Below are positions 62,606 through 64,000 of a DNA stretch of 64,000 bases, piece after piece. A program made the translations under genes and the position numbers. Every line of letters starts with the position of its first letter. The first letter of the stretch is position 1. The DNA is from Chloroflexi bacterium UBA5189. GTDB lineage: Bacteria > Chloroflexota > Limnocylindria > Limnocylindrales > CSP1-4. Under the pieces are notes generated by a model. The model ran no database searches. It saw only the letters and a program-made list of their open reading frames with translations, and was not told the DNA's origin. Location of the stretch: the NCBI GenBank assembly GCA_002413045.1, contig DHWF01000026.1:1-64000 (forward strand), given 5' to 3'.

Positions 62606-63014
62606 ATTCGTGGCTCAAGTCGAGACTTATCGATCGCCCAATGGGCGGAGGGCGAGCAGCCGCGGGCGATCTCCACCGACGCAATTCTCCTCGTGTGTCC
62701 TCCGCCCATTCACTGACCGCGCGTGCCGGTAGCGCTTTGGCAAGCTCTCTCGGAACGCCGAGATCGGAGTCGGATCCCTCTACACATTCGCGGCATCGGG
62801 CAGATCGTACGCCGCGGGTGCCCGCGCAGGCTGCAAATTTCCCGAGCTGAAACTCAAGGCGTCTCGTAGCGGACCACCTGGTCGTAGTTGAATCGGCCGC
62901 AAGAAGAGCGGGCCCCGATCAATCTCGGTCAGTAGTGGAAATGTCTCCGCGCAGCGGTTGAGCCGCTCAGGCGCCTGCGTGGATTCGCGGACGCGGGATG
63001 CCGCTCATTGGCGC
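62606..63014. other. Intergenic stretch between two response regulators
   Basis: No gene supported. It holds the CGCCCAATGGGCG palindrome near the start of the downstream regulator. The regulon element is not present. Confidence 0.5.
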
Positions 63015-63680
63015 TTACGGATGGCGAGCTGCAGTCCGGCTCGATGGGGTTCCCATCGCCTCGCCACCGATGTCGAGCCAGCCTTCATGATCGGCCCGGA
63101 GGGCCAATTCGACCCGCGTCATGAGACCAAACCGCTCGTAGAGGCGCGAGAGGTGGAACTCCACGGTCTTGCGAGAGGTGCGCATTTCGACCGCGATTTC
63201 GTCATTGGAGCGCCCGCCAAGGACCAGGCGCACGATCTCGCGTTCTCGCTCCGTCAGCTTCACGAACCCTTGCTGGCCGTCGCGAATCTGGTCGGTCGTA
63301 AAGGCCGTTCCACCGTGTGCGATGGCACGAATCGCCGAGATGAGCTCTTCCAACGGAGTTGTTTTGAGAAGGAACCCGTTTGCCCCGAAACGGAGGGCAG
63401 CGGCGACATACTGACGCGAACGGAACGACGAAAGCATCAACACCGCCGGGCGCCCTCGTTTTGAAACCTCGCTCAACAACTCCAGGCCGTTGCCGTCCGG
63501 TAGCCGGACGTCGAGCAGCAGCACGTCGATGTCGTCTCGAAGCGCAATGGCGCGGGCTTCCGCGAGCGTGGCGCCGTGAGCAAGGATCGCGATGTCGTCG
63601 ACAGTTGCGAGGGCCGTATCGAGCCCCCGCAACACCACTGGGTGGTCGTCAACAAGTGCGACGCGGATCACGCTCGCCAT
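63015..63680 (-). CDS. NarL/FixJ-family response regulator, paired with sensor kinase
   Basis: A 221-residue protein. VALVDDHPVVLRGLDTAL, the Asp in VLLLDVRLPDGNGLELL, LMLSSFRSRQYVAAAL and Lys in LLKTTPLEEL form the receiver. LTEREREIVRLVLGGRSNDE and SRKTVEFHLSRLYERFGL form the LuxR-type DNA-binding domain. The ATG lies inside the end of the kinase gene (13-bp overlap), so it is surely the cognate regulator. LuxR-type regulators commonly bind GC-rich dyads next to the -35 box, as seen with the element in this window. Confidence 0.92.
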   Translation of the reverse strand: MASVIRVALVDDHPVVLRGLDTALATVDDIAILAHGATLAEARAIALRDDIDVLLLDVRLPDGNGLELLSEVSKRGRPAVLMLSSFRSRQYVAAALRFGANGFLLKTTPLEELISAIRAIAHGGTAFTTDQIRDGQQGFVKLTEREREIVRLVLGGRSNDEIAVEMRTSRKTVEFHLSRLYERFGLMTRVELALRADHEGWLDIGGEAMGTPSSRTAARHP

Positions 63681-64000
63681 GTCACAGCGACATGCGTTCC
63701 GCCACGCGTTCCGTCGATCGAGATCTCGGCGCCGATCGCCTGCGCGCGTCGACGCATCGAAGCGAGGCCGAGGCGTCCGCGACCAGTGGCGCGACGGGAC
63801 GCCCTCTTGTCTAGGCCGATGCCATCGTCCAAGACTTCGAGGTCGATCGATGTCTTCGTGATTTGAGCGGTGATTCGGACGGTATTCGCTTGCGCGTGGC
63901 TCAAGGCGTTGGTGACTGCTTCGCGCGCAATTCGATACATGGCCGTCTCAACCGCGGCCGGCGGCCGGGTACTCGGTTCCAAGCCCGTCGAATCGGCGAG
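63668..64000 (-). CDS. Sensor histidine kinase, C-terminal part (NarX/DesK type), cut by right edge
   Basis: Only the last ~110 residues are in the window, the frame continues past the edge. It is an HATPase domain: MYRIAREAVTNALSHAQANT (N box), LEVLDDGIGLDK (G1) and GRGRLGLASMRRRAQAIGAE (G2), ending GGTHVAVTWRA. The HATPase type matches kinases that work with NarL-type regulators. It overlaps the response regulator gene. Confidence 0.9.
   Translation of the reverse strand, partial: LADSTGLEPSTRPPAAVETAMYRIAREAVTNALSHAQANTVRITAQITKTSIDLEVLDDGIGLDKRASRRATGRGRLGLASMRRRAQAIGAEISIDGTRGGTHVAVTWRA

Noticed and set aside
1..64000. CRISPR array or insertion sequence
   Set aside because: No regularly spaced repeats, transposase motifs or terminal repeats were seen by eye on either strand.

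Overview
The window is GC-rich bacterial DNA packed with accessory genes. It has almost no housekeeping content: no rRNA, ribosomal protein or central metabolism genes. The mix of a CpaF-type ATPase remnant, NarL-type regulators, RHS proteins, a lactococcin-972-type bacteriocin and many short GTG/TTG-started genes suggests an uncultured soil or freshwater Chloroflexota or Actinomycetota. I cannot decide between them from sequence alone. Several genes are interrupted by an in-frame stop or a frameshift (about 12462, 44254, 51953, and the remnants at 22199-22540, 38193-38500 and 54715-55151). This means either real decay or local consensus errors.

Layout. 1-3.5 kb: the end of a DUF4329 protein, a zinc-protease-like gene, a truncated CpaF and a membrane protein. 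3.8-13.5 kb: a defence and toxin-antitoxin island with a translationally coupled three-gene operon, a SIR2-family protein, a HEPN-like protein, a Phd/HicA-like pair with a clear promoter, and a kinase-HD fusion split by TAA. 14-20.5 kb: unknown genes, then a secreted RHS protein followed by an overlapping membrane protein (likely toxin and immunity). 21-32.5 kb: TPR/DUF4236, a tandem-module beta-rich protein, a subtilase, and a phosphoesterase without signal peptide. 32.5-37 kb: a tRNA 3'-end scar, a two-gene CBASS operon (HNH-SAVED effector and CD-NTase), and a HigBA-like pair. 38.6-43.7 kb: an eCIS-cargo-like protein and a lactococcin-972 cluster with its own ABC exporter. 43.8-49.9 kb: a RiPP-like cluster of several transcription units, most opening with a 55-81 residue protein. 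It includes a PqqD-like (RRE)/heme-oxygenase-like fusion, a tandem heme-oxygenase-like protein and an ALDH/LuxC-like protein. 50-55 kb: an XRE regulator, a broken paralogue of the tandem-module protein, a cyclopropane-synthase-type methyltransferase and an acyl-CoA dehydrogenase. 55-61.7 kb: a second RHS operon. 61.9-64 kb: two NarL-type response regulators and a sensor kinase, cut by the right edge.

The main unifying signal is a 17-bp element, consensus AGGGTTNTCCCYARTTG. I found 13 good copies and one weaker copy. Each lies in a non-coding stretch and reads towards its gene, usually 70-150 bp before the start codon. The last bases (TTG) fall where a -35 hexamer would start, and a -10-like hexamer often follows 16-18 bp later. 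The element precedes both RHS operons, the bacteriocin, the eCIS-cargo-like gene, the phosphoesterase, the tandem-module protein, the RiPP-like units, the lipid-modifying pair and several small proteins. I read it as the activator site of a dispersed competition or specialised-metabolism regulon. The NarL-type regulators at the right edge are candidate regulators, which is inference.
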